A stretch of DNA of 64,000 nt from Pseudomonas helvetica (lineage in GTDB: Bacteria; Pseudomonadota; Gammaproteobacteria; Pseudomonadales; Pseudomonadaceae): the NCBI RefSeq assembly GCF_039908645.1, contig NZ_CP150917.1, forward strand, positions 4,041,501 to 4,105,500. Reading direction: 5' to 3'. Below are positions 52,498 through 62,014 of the stretch, piece after piece. How positions within the stretch are numbered: position 1 is the stretch's first letter; every line of letters starts with the position of its first letter. Below the pieces are notes generated by a model. The model searched no databases and had not been told where the DNA came from. It was given only the letters and a program-made list of their open reading frames with translations. The position numbers and the translations under genes are program-made.

Positions 52498-53703
52498 ATG
52501 GACACACTCAAAAAGGATCTATCCCTGTCAGCGGTCATTGCGGGCTTCATCGCGGTGATCATTTCCTATGCCGGCCCTTTGATCATCGTGTTTCAGGCAG
52601 CCAAGGAAGCCCATCTGCCCAACGACGTGGTGTCTTCGTGGATCTGGGCCATTTCCATCGGCAGCGGCATTACCGGCCTGTTCCTGAGCTGGCGCCTGCG
52701 GATTCCGGTAATCACCGCGTGGTCGACGCCGGGTGCGGCATTGCTGGTATCGATGTTGCCCACCGTTACCCTGCCCCAGGCCATCGGTGCCTATGTCGTG
52801 GCGTCGGTAATCATCGCCGTGGTCGGTTTGTCCGGTGCGTTCGACAAACTGATGAGTCGCCTGCCCAAAGCCATCGCTGCCGCCATGCTCGCGGGTATTC
52901 TGTTTCGCTTCGGCGCAGAGCTGTTCACCTCGATCAAGCTGCAACCGGCGTTGGTGCTGTCGATGATCGCGACCTATCTGATCTTCAAACGCTTTTCGCC
53001 GCGCTACGCGATTCTCTCGGTGCTGATTATCGGTTGCGCCGTGGCCGCCTCGTTCGGTGAACTCAACAGCAGCTCGATCACCATCGCCGTGGCCCACCCG
53101 GTCTTCATCGCCCCCGAGTGGAGCTGGCACGCAATCATCAACATCGGTCTGCCACTGGCTCTGGTGACCCTGACCGGCCAGCATGTCCCCGGCATGGCGG
53201 TGTTGCGCACTTCGGGCTACAACACCCCGGCGCGCTCGATCATTTCGGTCACCGCGATTGGCTCGATTCTGATGGCCCCGTTCGGCTCCCATGGTTTTAA
53301 CCTGGCAGCGATTACGGCGGCGATCTGCACCGGCCGCGAAGCCCACGAAGACCGTGACAAACGCTACGTCGCCGGGATTGCCTGCGGGGTGTTCTACATT
53401 CTGATGGGCACCTTTGGCGCGACCCTGGCCTCGGTGTTTTCCGCCCTGCCTAAAGAGTTGATTGCCTCCCTCGCCGGCCTGGCCTTGTTCGGTGCAATCA
53501 GCGCCGGGTTGACCGGCGCCATGGCGGACGAGAAGCAACGTGAAGCGGCGCTGATCACCTTCCTGGTCACCGCCTCGGGCATGAGTTTCCTCGGTTTGGC
53601 CGCCGCTTTCTGGGGTTTGATCTTCGGTCTCGCGGCGCACTTCGTACTGACTTACACCCGGGAAAGCAAAGCCGCCGTCATCGCCGAGGGCAGCCGACCA
53701 TAA
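52498..53703 (+). CDS. BenE family transporter (benzoate/H+ symporter-like)
   Basis: This 401-residue protein has about twelve membrane helices and the BenE pattern (WSTPGAALLVSM, LTGQHVPGMAVLRTSGY, GSHGFNLAAITAAICTG). Characterised members take up benzoate, but YdcO-type relatives next to amino-acid genes may carry other substrates. It is controlled by the divergent MocR and is followed by a GMC oxidoreductase remnant and serine hydroxymethyltransferase, hinting at an amino-acid-related substrate here. Confidence 0.88.
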   Translation: MDTLKKDLSLSAVIAGFIAVIISYAGPLIIVFQAAKEAHLPNDVVSSWIWAISIGSGITGLFLSWRLRIPVITAWSTPGAALLVSMLPTVTLPQAIGAYVVASVIIAVVGLSGAFDKLMSRLPKAIAAAMLAGILFRFGAELFTSIKLQPALVLSMIATYLIFKRFSPRYAILSVLIIGCAVAASFGELNSSSITIAVAHPVFIAPEWSWHAIINIGLPLALVTLTGQHVPGMAVLRTSGYNTPARSIISVTAIGSILMAPFGSHGFNLAAITAAICTGREAHEDRDKRYVAGIACGVFYILMGTFGATLASVFSALPKELIASLAGLALFGAISAGLTGAMADEKQREAALITFLVTASGMSFLGLAAAFWGLIFGLAAHFVLTYTRESKAAVIAEGSRP

Positions 53704-53870
53704 CCGCTCGCTACGACTTCATTGTGGTCGGTGGTGGCATCGCCAGCGTGATCCTGATCACCGGCAGCGGCCTGAAAGACACCTCCATTTTTCTATCTGA
53801 CTCGACCAAAGGCCAATCACGGATGCAGCCGCATCACGCGCTGGCACCGCTGGCCGAAGCGCTTACCTAA
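53703..53870 (+). pseudogene. Remnant of a GMC/FAD oxidoreductase
   Basis: An in-frame stretch of 55 codons begins ARYDFIVVGGGIASVI, the FAD-binding start of GMC oxidoreductases such as choline dehydrogenase, and then runs directly into unrelated-looking residues and a stop. The bulk of a protein of about 500 residues is missing. No start codon or ribosome-binding site remains. It looks like an internal deletion between the transporter and glyA. Confidence 0.65.
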
Positions 53871-53881
53871 GGAATCACACC

Positions 53882-55120
53882 ATGAGCCTGCAGAATTTCG
53901 ACCCCACCATTGCCCGCTTGATCGACCGCGAACGCAACCGCCAGGAAACCCACCTGGAGCTGATCGCCTCAGAAAACTATGTCAGCGAAGAAGTGCTCCA
54001 GGCACAGGGTTCGGTGCTCACCAACAAATATGCCGAAGGCTATCCGGGTAAGCGCTACTACGGCGGCTGCAAGGTCGTCGACGAGATTGAAAACCTGGCC
54101 ATCGAGCGCGCCCGCAAACTGTTCAATTGTGAATACGTCAACGTCCAACCGCATTCCGGGTCCCAAGCCAACCAAGCAGTGTTTCTGGCAGTGCTCGAAC
54201 CCGGCGACACGATTTTGGGGATGTCCCTGGCTCATGGCGGGCACTTGACCCATGGCGCGTCAGTGAATTTTTCCGGCAAGTTCTACAAGGCATTTTCCTA
54301 TGGACTGGAGAAGGAAACGGAGACCCTCGACTACGCCGCAATGGAAGCGCTGGCCCGGGAGCACCGGCCGAAGATGATCATTGCCGGGGCCTCGGCGTAT
54401 TCCCGAACCATTGATTTCCAGCGCTTTCGCAATATCTGCGATGAAATCGGCGCTTACCTGATGGTCGACATGGCGCACTACGCGGGGCTGATTGCGGCGG
54501 ACGTATACCCGTCACCGGTCGGCATCGCCGACTTCATCACATCCACCACGCACAAAACCTTGCGTGGCCCGCGCGGCGGTCTGATCCTGGCCAAAGCGCA
54601 ATACGCTGCGCTGCTGGACAAGACGATTTTCCCGGTTTACCAAGGTGGGCCGCTGATGCACGTCATCGCGGCCAAGGCAGTGGCGTTCAACGAAGCCCTT
54701 GGCGATGGGTTCAAGCATTACCAGCAACGGGTGATCAACAACGCCCGGACCATGGCCGACATCCTGACCCGTCGTGGTTTGCGCGTGGTGTCCGGTGGCA
54801 CCGACTGCCACATGTTCCTGCTCGATCTGCGCTCGATGAACATCACCGGCAAAGATGCCGAAGCGCTGCTGGAAAGCGCCCACATCACGCTAAACAAAAA
54901 CGCGATTCCCGACGACCCGCAGAAACCGGCAATCACCAGCGGCATCCGCATTGGCACGCCAGCACTGACGACCCGGGGCTTTGGCGAGGCTGAGTGCGCT
55001 GAAGTGGCGAACCTGATCGCCGACCTGCTGGAACAACCGAACAACGCGGCGCTGCTGGATAACATCCGGCGCAGGGTGATGCACTTGTGTGAGTGTTTTC
55101 CGGTGTATCTGCTGAGTTGA
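53882..55120 (+). CDS. glyA: Serine hydroxymethyltransferase
   Basis: This 412-residue PLP enzyme has [26 protein letters not shown], the PLP Lys motif [14 protein letters not shown] and the PxTTRGF end motif. It interconverts serine and glycine with tetrahydrofolate. AAGGA precedes the ATG. Pseudomonads carry more than one glyA; this copy sits in the MocR/BenE locus and may serve catabolism. The C-terminus ([10 protein letters not shown]) is slightly unusual. Confidence 0.93.
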   Translation: MSLQNFDPTIARLIDRERNRQETHLELIASENYVSEEVLQAQGSVLTNKYAEGYPGKRYYGGCKVVDEIENLAIERARKLFNCEYVNVQPHSGSQANQAVFLAVLEPGDTILGMSLAHGGHLTHGASVNFSGKFYKAFSYGLEKETETLDYAAMEALAREHRPKMIIAGASAYSRTIDFQRFRNICDEIGAYLMVDMAHYAGLIAADVYPSPVGIADFITSTTHKTLRGPRGGLILAKAQYAALLDKTIFPVYQGGPLMHVIAAKAVAFNEALGDGFKHYQQRVINNARTMADILTRRGLRVVSGGTDCHMFLLDLRSMNITGKDAEALLESAHITLNKNAIPDDPQKPAITSGIRIGTPALTTRGFGEAECAEVANLIADLLEQPNNAALLDNIRRRVMHLCECFPVYLLS

Positions 55121-55187
55121 TTGCTGGAGGAGTAGACCGAATAGGGAGACTCTAAAAACCGAATGGCGAATTTGGCGCTCCAATGAG

Positions 55188-55227
55188 GGCAATGACGTCC
55201 GCTTAGAAATAAGTGGACGTCATTGCC
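55188..55227. terminator. Long perfect hairpin after glyA
   Basis: GGCAATGACGTCC and its exact complement (55215-55227) flank an inner CTTA-GAAA-TAAG, giving a stem of about 17 bp with one mismatch and a GAAA loop, followed by TTTAT. It lies 67 bp past the glyA stop and probably ends its transcript. Confidence 0.7.
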
Positions 55228-55377
55228 TTTATCGCTATTGGCGTTTGGTGCAGGTAGATGACTTGGCCGGATGCTTACAATAGTTTCACGAGTATCTGAG
55301 TACAGAGAGCAAATGTGGGGGCTTTTGAGAGTTCTGTGGGGGAGCGTGACGCTGAACTCGAAGCTGCCGCCCCCGCG

Positions 55378-55593
55378 TCAGAGCTTGGCGATCGAGACCT
55401 CGGTGGATTTGACGAACGCGATGACCTCGCTGCCCACCACCAACTCGAGATCGCGAATCGAACGTGTGGTAATCACCGAAGTGACAATCCCGGAAGCGGT
55501 TTGTACATCGACTTCAGAGACCACCGGCCCTTCCAGGATTTCCTTGACGATGCCTTTGAACTGATTGCGGACGTTGATTGCTTTGATGGTCAT
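55378..55593 (-). CDS. Molbindin-like TOBE domain protein
   Basis: This 71-residue protein is a single TOBE/Mop domain: MTIKAINVRNQFKGIVKEI, then GPVVSEVDVQT, ITTRSIRDLELVVGSEV and AFVKSTEVSIAK. Such molbindins bind molybdate or tungstate oxyanions as oligomers and buffer them in the cytosol. GGAAG precedes the ATG. It is transcribed alone, away from modABC. Confidence 0.92.
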   Translation of the reverse strand: MTIKAINVRNQFKGIVKEILEGPVVSEVDVQTASGIVTSVITTRSIRDLELVVGSEVIAFVKSTEVSIAKL

Positions 55594-55798
55594 GGCTAGG
55601 CTTCCTGTCGAAATGGCTACATGAGCACGGCTGTGCATGGCCTTAAAATGCACTTGATTGAACAAAGAACAAAGGAATAAATAACTAGATATTTATTCCT
55701 TTTAAATATATGCAATGGAAGGCGTCGAGTGTGCGATAGAACCTCTTGGCTTCGCTGCGGCCCAATTTCTATTCATCAAGTCTCGTCTGGAGGTTGTG

Positions 55799-56620
55799 AT
55801 GCGTACACTTGAACTGGCTGGGGTGCCCGTCCCTGTCATTGGTCAGGGCACTTGGCGCATGGGTGAAGATCCGCAACAACGAACCCGTGAAATCGCTGCA
55901 TTGCGCACCGGCATCGAGCTGGGAATGACCTTGATCGACACCGCAGAAATGTATGCCGAGGGCGGCGCAGAGGAAGTGGTTGGCAAAGCCATTACCGGTG
56001 TTCGCGATCAGGTGTTTCTGGTCAGCAAGGTCTACCCGCACAACGCCAGCCAACGCGGTATTCCTCTGGCCTGCGAACGCAGCTTGCGCCGTTTGGGAAC
56101 CGACTACATCGATCTGTATTTGCTGCACTGGCGCGGCCAGTTCCCGCTCGCAGAGACCGTCGATGCGTTCGAACGCCTGCGCGACGACGGCAAGATTGGC
56201 CGTTGGGGCGTGTCCAATTTCGATCTGGCGGACTTGCATGAACTGGGCTCGGACGCCTGCGCGACCAATCAGGTGCTCTACAACCTTGAGGAGCGCGGCA
56301 TCGAATTCGACCTGCTGCCCTGGTGCCAGCAACAGCGCATGCCGTTAATGGCTTATTGTCCGCTTGCCCAGGCCGGGGGGCTTCTGGTCGAGCCAACACT
56401 GAAGCAGATCGCTGCACGCCATAACGTCACTGCGGCCCAGGTGTCACTGGCCTGGATTCTGCGTCAGAACGGCATGATTGCCATCCCCAAAGCGGTACAC
56501 CCAGAACACGTGCGGTTGAACGCTGCCGCCGGCGAACTGAAGCTCGATGATGAAGATCTTCAGGCATTGGATCGAGCGTTTGGCGCGCCCACTCGCAAAC
56601 ATCGGCTGGCGATGGTCTGA
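55799..56620 (+). CDS. Aldo/keto reductase
   Basis: This 273-residue TIM-barrel oxidoreductase has the catalytic set Asp in LIDTAEMY, Tyr of the same motif, Lys in FLVSKVYPHN and His in LYLLHWRG. The C-terminal NADPH loop is IAIPKAVHPEHVRLNAAA. The ATG at 55799 has CTGGAGG upstream. It reduces an unknown aldehyde or ketone. It converges on polB with 3 bp between stops. Confidence 0.92.
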   Translation: MRTLELAGVPVPVIGQGTWRMGEDPQQRTREIAALRTGIELGMTLIDTAEMYAEGGAEEVVGKAITGVRDQVFLVSKVYPHNASQRGIPLACERSLRRLGTDYIDLYLLHWRGQFPLAETVDAFERLRDDGKIGRWGVSNFDLADLHELGSDACATNQVLYNLEERGIEFDLLPWCQQQRMPLMAYCPLAQAGGLLVEPTLKQIAARHNVTAAQVSLAWILRQNGMIAIPKAVHPEHVRLNAAAGELKLDDEDLQALDRAFGAPTRKHRLAMV

Positions 56621-56623
56621 GGC

Positions 56624-58990
56624 TTAGAACAAGCCCAATTGCCCGCCAATCAGCGTGCTGAAATCATCATCGACAAACGGCAGTATCGCGTCGGCCACCG
56701 GCTGCAGCTGGCGGCTGACGTAATGGTCGTAGTCAATCGGCGCGCTGCGGGTTTCCAGCGGTTCGGGTCCCGCCACCGTGATCATGTAACTGATCCAGCC
56801 GCCGCGCTGATACTGCAGTGGCCGGCCCAGTCGATCGTTGTATTCGTCGGCCAGGCGTGCGGCCCGCACATGGGGCGGTACGTTGCGTTGATAGTCGTCC
56901 AATGGCCGGCGCAGACGCTTGCGGTAGATCAGCAAGTCATCATGCTCACCGGCCAGCGTCGCCCGGACAAACTCGCGAACGTAATCCTGATAAGGCCGAC
57001 GGTGAAAGATCCGCAGGTAGAGTTCCTGCTGAAATTGCCGGGCCAGCGGCGACCAGTCGGTGCGCACGGTTTCCAGGCCTTTGTAGACCATTTCGTCAGT
57101 GCCGTCGGCGCGTGTCACCAGCCCGGCATAGCGCTTCTTGCTGCCCTCTTCTGCGCCGCGAATGGTCGGCATCAGAAACCGTCGAAAGTGCGTTTCGAAT
57201 TGCAATTCGAGCACGCTATGCAAACCGAACTCCTGCAGCAAATGCTCGCGCCACCATTGGTTGACGTATTCGACCAGAGACCGGCCGATCTGCGCCGCCT
57301 CTTCCTGACCATGAGCACGCCGCAGCCAGACGAAAGTCGAGTCGGTGTCGCCATAAATCACCACGTGCCCTTGCGCCTCGATCAGCTGACGAGTCCTGAG
57401 CATGATCTCGTGCCCGCGCAAGGTGATCGATGACGCCAGGCGCGTATCGAAAAACCGGCAGCCACTGGAGCCGAGCACGCCATAGAAGGCGTTCATGATG
57501 ATTTTCAGCGCCTGGGAAAGCGGTGCATTGTGCTCGCGCTTGGCAACTTCCCGGCCTTGCGATACACGGGCGACAATCGCTGGCAGGCAGTGCCGCGTCC
57601 GCGAGAAACGTGCACCACGGAAACCCGGCACCGACTCGCTGTCGTCGGGGTGGCGCAAGCCCTCCACCAGCCCCACCGGGTCGATCAAAAAGGTCCGGAT
57701 GATCGACGGGTACAGGCTCTTGTAGTCGAGCACCAACACCGATTCGTACAACCCCGGTTGCGAGTCCATGACAAACCCGCCGGGACTGGCCTGCGGAGGA
57801 CGCTCGCCGAGGTTCGGCGCGACAAAGCCCTGACGGTGCATCAACGGCATGTAGAGGTGAGTGAACGCGGCAACCGAACCGCCGCTGCGATCGGCCGGTA
57901 AACCGGTGACGCTGGCGCGCTCGAGCAAGAAGGTCAGCAGTTCGGTCTTGTGGAAGATCCGCGTGACCAGCTCGCAATCCTTGAGGTTGTAGCGCGCCAG
58001 CGCGGGCTTGTCCTCGGCGAACATGCGGTTGATTTCGTCCATGCGCTGGTACGGATTGTCGATCGACTTACCTTCGCCGAGCAGCGTCTGCGCGACGTTC
58101 TCCAGACTGAACGAGGGGAAACTCCAGGTCGCCGAGCGCAGTGACTCGATGCCATCGATGATCAGTCGGCCTGCCGCTGCGGCAAAGAAGTGATTGTTGC
58201 CCGAACCGTGTTCGCGCCACTGCATCTCCTCGCCACCGCGCCCCAGGCGCAACGGTACGGCCAGCCGCCGGGCATGCTCGTGCAGCACGCGCAGGTCGAA
58301 TTGCACCAGGTTCCAGCCGATGATTGCATCGGGGTCGTGGAGCGCAAACCACTCGTTGAGTTTTTTCAGCAACAGGGTTCGTGAGTCGCAGTACTCAAGC
58401 GCAAAGTCCACCAACGAGTCATCGCCATTTGGCGCCCCGAGCATGTAGACCTGACGCTGACCACAGCCTTCCAGTGCAATCGAATACAGCTCGCCCTGCT
58501 CGGTGGTTTCGATGTCCAGCGAAACCAGCTTCAGCCGTGGGCGATAGCCAGGCGCAGGCTTGAGATGAGCGTCGAACAGTGTGCCGGAGTCGTCCGCCGT
58601 TCCCGTGAACGATACCGGCGCGGTGATGAAGCGCTCCATCAGGTAGCGTTCCGGCGGACGAATATCCGCCTCAAACACATCGACACCGGCCCTGCGCAAC
58701 AGCGTATCGAGGTGCATCAACTGGCGGTGCTGCTGGCAATACAGCCCGAACACCGGCCGATGCTGAAAATCCTGCAACCCCAGCGGGCGAAGCTCGACAC
58801 CCTGCTCGCCGCGCAACAGCAACTCGGCCTGCTCGCGCTGCTGCTCGGGAATGAACGCCACCGACGGCTGAACCGGCAGCCGGACAAGCCTTGGGCCTTG
58901 ATCGGTCGCCAACCAGAACTCGACTTGCGTGCCGGCCGGGGTATCGCGCCAATGCCGGGTCAAGACGAAGCCCTGCTGTAAATCCACCAC
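56624..58990 (-). CDS. polB: DNA polymerase II
   Basis: This 788-residue family B polymerase has an intact 3'-5' exonuclease: DIE (159-161), GWNLVQFDL and YNLKDCEL. Its polymerase motifs are DYKSLYPS (422-429), [13 protein letters not shown] and YGDTDS (546-551). It is normally induced by DNA damage and acts in replication restart and lesion bypass. The start is GTG with GAGG six bases before it. All key residues are present, so it should be active. Confidence 0.95.
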   Translation of the reverse strand: MVDLQQGFVLTRHWRDTPAGTQVEFWLATDQGPRLVRLPVQPSVAFIPEQQREQAELLLRGEQGVELRPLGLQDFQHRPVFGLYCQQHRQLMHLDTLLRRAGVDVFEADIRPPERYLMERFITAPVSFTGTADDSGTLFDAHLKPAPGYRPRLKLVSLDIETTEQGELYSIALEGCGQRQVYMLGAPNGDDSLVDFALEYCDSRTLLLKKLNEWFALHDPDAIIGWNLVQFDLRVLHEHARRLAVPLRLGRGGEEMQWREHGSGNNHFFAAAAGRLIIDGIESLRSATWSFPSFSLENVAQTLLGEGKSIDNPYQRMDEINRMFAEDKPALARYNLKDCELVTRIFHKTELLTFLLERASVTGLPADRSGGSVAAFTHLYMPLMHRQGFVAPNLGERPPQASPGGFVMDSQPGLYESVLVLDYKSLYPSIIRTFLIDPVGLVEGLRHPDDSESVPGFRGARFSRTRHCLPAIVARVSQGREVAKREHNAPLSQALKIIMNAFYGVLGSSGCRFFDTRLASSITLRGHEIMLRTRQLIEAQGHVVIYGDTDSTFVWLRRAHGQEEAAQIGRSLVEYVNQWWREHLLQEFGLHSVLELQFETHFRRFLMPTIRGAEEGSKKRYAGLVTRADGTDEMVYKGLETVRTDWSPLARQFQQELYLRIFHRRPYQDYVREFVRATLAGEHDDLLIYRKRLRRPLDDYQRNVPPHVRAARLADEYNDRLGRPLQYQRGGWISYMITVAGPEPLETRSAPIDYDHYVSRQLQPVADAILPFVDDDFSTLIGGQLGLF

Positions 58991-59590
58991 TGCAACCTCG
59001 AAGACTATTTCACAGGGTGATTCTACGCGTCATCGGTGCTCACGGCTGCCTTTGCGTTTGCCGCGCAAGTGATTGTAGGACAAGGCTCTAGGCCGACCCT
59101 GCGGGCGCCATAGCGTTTTATGTAGTGATTTAAAATATTCACTACAAAACCGTTGACGAGTTGTTTTTCCCCTTGCATGATGCGGACGTCTCCCCGATCG
59201 GGAGCATTGGCAAAAGTGTTGTGAAAAAGCTCGACTGACCGCCGAGCTGCTCCCGGATGTGTACTGCCCACAAGGCAGATTGATGAAACTGACCCAGCAT
59301 GAGCGTCCAGTACAAGGACGAGAAACGCTGGCGATCAATCCTCAAGATGCTTGTGGCCGAGCTGAATAATGTCGGTAACAACGTCCAGGTAATCGCTGTT
59401 TCTCCCCGCTGTGCCGTACGTGCGTAGCAGTTTCTCGGCAAGACTACATGCATCCTGCTCAAGGCCCTGCCGATATTCGGCAGACACCCACTGTCGCCCT
59501 GGTTTCGGTACCAGATATCAACTTACCGATGCAGAGAAGTGAATTAGCGAACCAACTAGACAGATCAAACACTGGTCAAGGGGCTTACAA
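58991..59590. other. 600-bp gap with a possible remnant of a small gene
   Basis: The minus strand at 59335-59517 encodes WVSAEYRQGLEQDACSLAEKL continuing to DVVTDIIQLGHKHLED, protein-like, but with no ATG and a stop directly upstream. It may be the 3' part of a lost small Pseudomonas gene. The rest of the gap has only weak frames and no RNA gene I can identify. Confidence 0.4.
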
Positions 59591-59920
59591 ATGAATCTGA
59601 ACAATCAACCGACTATTGATGAACTGGCTCGGATGTTCGCAGCACACAAAGACAGCCATGACAGCCATATCCTGTGGATTGCCGAGTCTGGCCAGGTGCA
59701 TATCGACTGCCTGTCGCCTCACGCCCATGAAGATGAGTTCGAAAAGAACAAGCATGACTTGCGTGCCCGATTGAAGATGTACCGTCGCGGCCAGGGTTAT
59801 GTTGGCAAGAAAGCTGCCGCCGACAAAGACTTTGTCGCGCGTGTTCTTGAGACGCTGAATCAGGCGTGGAAGAGTGCACAGGGTCAGTCCGGTGTGTGCG
59901 TGATCGATCGCTACTGCTAA
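59591..59920 (+). CDS. Conserved hypothetical protein
   Basis: This 109-residue soluble protein starts MNLNNQPTIDELARMFAAHKDSHDSHILWI. It has no signal peptide or membrane helix, and a charged middle (HEDEFEKNKHDLRARLKMYRRGQGYVGKKAA). AAGGGG precedes the ATG. I cannot assign a family or function. A perfect stem-loop follows its stop. Confidence 0.75.
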   Translation: MNLNNQPTIDELARMFAAHKDSHDSHILWIAESGQVHIDCLSPHAHEDEFEKNKHDLRARLKMYRRGQGYVGKKAAADKDFVARVLETLNQAWKSAQGQSGVCVIDRYC

Positions 59921-59938
59921 GCGAGCGCGCCACGACGC

Positions 59939-59960
59939 TGATAGCCCGTCCGGGCTATCA
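59939..59960. terminator. Perfect stem-loop after the small hypothetical gene
   Basis: TGATAGCCCG and CGGGCTATCA pair around TC, 18 bp past the stop. No T run follows, so it may stabilise the mRNA end or end transcription with Rho. Confidence 0.55.
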
Positions 59961-60133
59961 GCGACTGCCAAGAGCGAAACCGCACTGCTGATAGCGCAAA
60001 CTCCCTTCGATGACGCTTTTAGAACCCCTGAATGCCGCTTTGCCCTCTTGCTCTGTTGGCCTGCGTCTATGATTCTGTATAAGCGTCAACGCGCTTGGCG
60101 ACGCCTGATAAATACAACACCGGAGAGGCCCTC

Positions 60134-60574
60134 ATGAAGACCGTCGCGCAACTGCTCAAGTTAAAGGCCGAACAGAACCAGCAGGTTCATACCATCAACT
60201 CGCATCAGATGGTGCTCGAAGCCCTGATGGTCATGGCCGCAAAAAACGTCGGCGCATTGCCGGTACTCAAAGACGGTCGAATAGTTGGCGTGATCAGTGA
60301 GCGCGACTATGCGCGCAAACTGGTGCTCAAAGGTCGCTCTTCGGTCGGCACGCCCGTCAGCGACATTATGAACTCGCCAGTGATCACGGTGGACTCCCAT
60401 CAATCCGTGCAAACCTGCATGAATATCATGACCGACAAGCACCTGCGTCATTTGCCGGTGGTGGAAAACGGTCAACTGCTGGGTTTGCTGTCCATCGGCG
60501 ACCTCGTCAAGGAAGCCATTGCCGAGCAGGCCGAGCTGATCCAGCAACTGGAGCAGTACATCCGCGGCGAATAA
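60134..60574 (+). CDS. CBS domain protein
   Basis: This 146-residue cytosolic protein is made of two CBS repeats (NVGALPVLKDGRIVGVISERDYARK and HLRHLPVVENGQLLGLLSIGDLVKE). Such stand-alone pairs bind adenosine nucleotides and act as energy sensors on partner proteins. The ATG at 60134 has GGAGAGG upstream. No partner is evident among the neighbours. Confidence 0.92.
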   Translation: MKTVAQLLKLKAEQNQQVHTINSHQMVLEALMVMAAKNVGALPVLKDGRIVGVISERDYARKLVLKGRSSVGTPVSDIMNSPVITVDSHQSVQTCMNIMTDKHLRHLPVVENGQLLGLLSIGDLVKEAIAEQAELIQQLEQYIRGE

Positions 60575-60776
60575 CTTCTCTCGCCCATCAACCCAAACCA
60601 CTGACTGCGCGCTCTCGGTCTTCAAGAACTCGCAGTTGTTGGTTGTGACAGCCGCAAGCTACCAGCGCTTGCCACCCCGTCTTGCCTCAGTCTCGTACAT
60701 TGGATTTGCTCTATCGCGAGGGGCTTCTATATTCATTTAACGGCCTGTAGCTTCCGACTTCCCCTGAGCGCGAACC

Positions 60777-61373
60777 ATGACCAGGACTGATCATTTGATC
60801 ATCTGTGAACATTGCGATTGCGTGTATGAAAAAGTGGCGCTCGCCAAACATCAAACTGCCCTGTGCACGCGTTGTGGCGGGGTACTTCAGCGCTACAACG
60901 GATTGTCAGTGGAGCAACGCCTGGCCTTGAGCCTGACGGCCGCCGTGCTGTGGATTTTTGCCAACTTCTATCCGGTGATGAGCATCAGCCTCAAAGGCCT
61001 GAAAAATAGCGCCACTTTATGGGACTCGGTGCTGGCGCTCAGCCAGGGGCCGATCACCTTCATGGCCATGGTCGCGGCCATCGCCATGATCATCGCACCC
61101 ATCATTCAACTGCTGTTGCTGGTCTGGGTGTTGAGTTTTGCCCTGGCGGCCAGGCGCTCACCGGCATTCAGGCTGTGCATGCGCTGGCTGGAAACGCTAA
61201 GGCCCTGGAGCATGCTTGAGGTTTGCCTACTGGGGGCGCTGGTCTCGGTGTTCAAACTTGCAGGTCTGCTTGATGTGCTACCGGGCATCGGCCTGTTTGC
61301 CCTCTCGGTGCTGAGCTTACTGCTGATCCGGATTGCCGGCCGCGATGTTCGCGACCTGTGGGACACCCTATGA
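60777..61373 (+). CDS. pqiA: Paraquat-inducible protein A (first copy)
   Basis: This 198-residue inner-membrane protein has an N-terminal zinc-ribbon-like set of Cys pairs (CEHCDC...CTRCGG) and four membrane helices, half the length of E. coli PqiA. The two halves are encoded by this gene and the next, which overlap by 4 bp. PqiA works with the MCE protein PqiB in lipid traffic between membranes. Confidence 0.9.
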   Translation: MTRTDHLIICEHCDCVYEKVALAKHQTALCTRCGGVLQRYNGLSVEQRLALSLTAAVLWIFANFYPVMSISLKGLKNSATLWDSVLALSQGPITFMAMVAAIAMIIAPIIQLLLLVWVLSFALAARRSPAFRLCMRWLETLRPWSMLEVCLLGALVSVFKLAGLLDVLPGIGLFALSVLSLLLIRIAGRDVRDLWDTL

Positions 61374-62014
61374 ACACAGCACCTGAAGCCCGCGATCTCA
61401 ACCTTTGCCTGTGCCACAGCTGCGGCAATGCCTGTGACATGACCGACCACCCACACGAGTGCGAGCGCTGTGGTGCCCCCTTGCATGCCCGCAAAGCCAA
61501 CTCATTGACCCGAACCTGGGCCTACCTGCTGGCCTCAATGGTGTTTTACATCCCGGCCAATCTGTTGCCGGTGATGAGCACCAGCATGTTGGGCAGCGAC
61601 TCTGAAAGCACCATCATCGGCGGCGTGCTGGAGTTCTGGGAGCATGGTGCCTGGGACATTGCGCTGATCATTTTCATCGCCAGTATTGCGGTGCCGGGCA
61701 TCAAGTTCGTGGCCCTCTCGCTGCTGCTGATCACGGTACAACGCGGCAGCCTCTGGGCTCGCAAAGAGCGTTCAAAACTCTACCGTTTTGTCGAGCTGAT
61801 CGGCTACTGGTCGATGCTCGATGTGATTGTCGTCGCACTGGTAGCGGCGCTGGTGAAGTTCCAGGCGCTGGGCGATATCGAACCCCGCCAGGGGATACTG
61901 TTCTTTGGTCTGGTGGTGGTGTTCACCATGCTCTCGGCAATGAGTTTTGACCCGCGCCTGATTTGGGAAAACCGAAAATCCAAGGAGGTCATGGATGGAG
62001 TCGCAAGCCGCTGA
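61370..62014 (+). CDS. pqiA: Paraquat-inducible protein A (second copy)
   Basis: This 214-residue protein has two Cys pairs (CLCHSCGNACD, CERCGAP) and four helices with LLPVMSTSMLG, matching the second half of a full PqiA. It is coupled by ATGA to the first copy and overlaps pqiB by 20 bp, so all are translated together. Confidence 0.9.
   Translation: MNTAPEARDLNLCLCHSCGNACDMTDHPHECERCGAPLHARKANSLTRTWAYLLASMVFYIPANLLPVMSTSMLGSDSESTIIGGVLEFWEHGAWDIALIIFIASIAVPGIKFVALSLLLITVQRGSLWARKERSKLYRFVELIGYWSMLDVIVVALVAALVKFQALGDIEPRQGILFFGLVVVFTMLSAMSFDPRLIWENRKSKEVMDGVASR

Noticed and set aside
52528..53640. A 370-codon open frame on the minus strand
   Set aside because: It is antisense to the BenE transporter and is rich in Arg, Gly and Asp without domain similarity.
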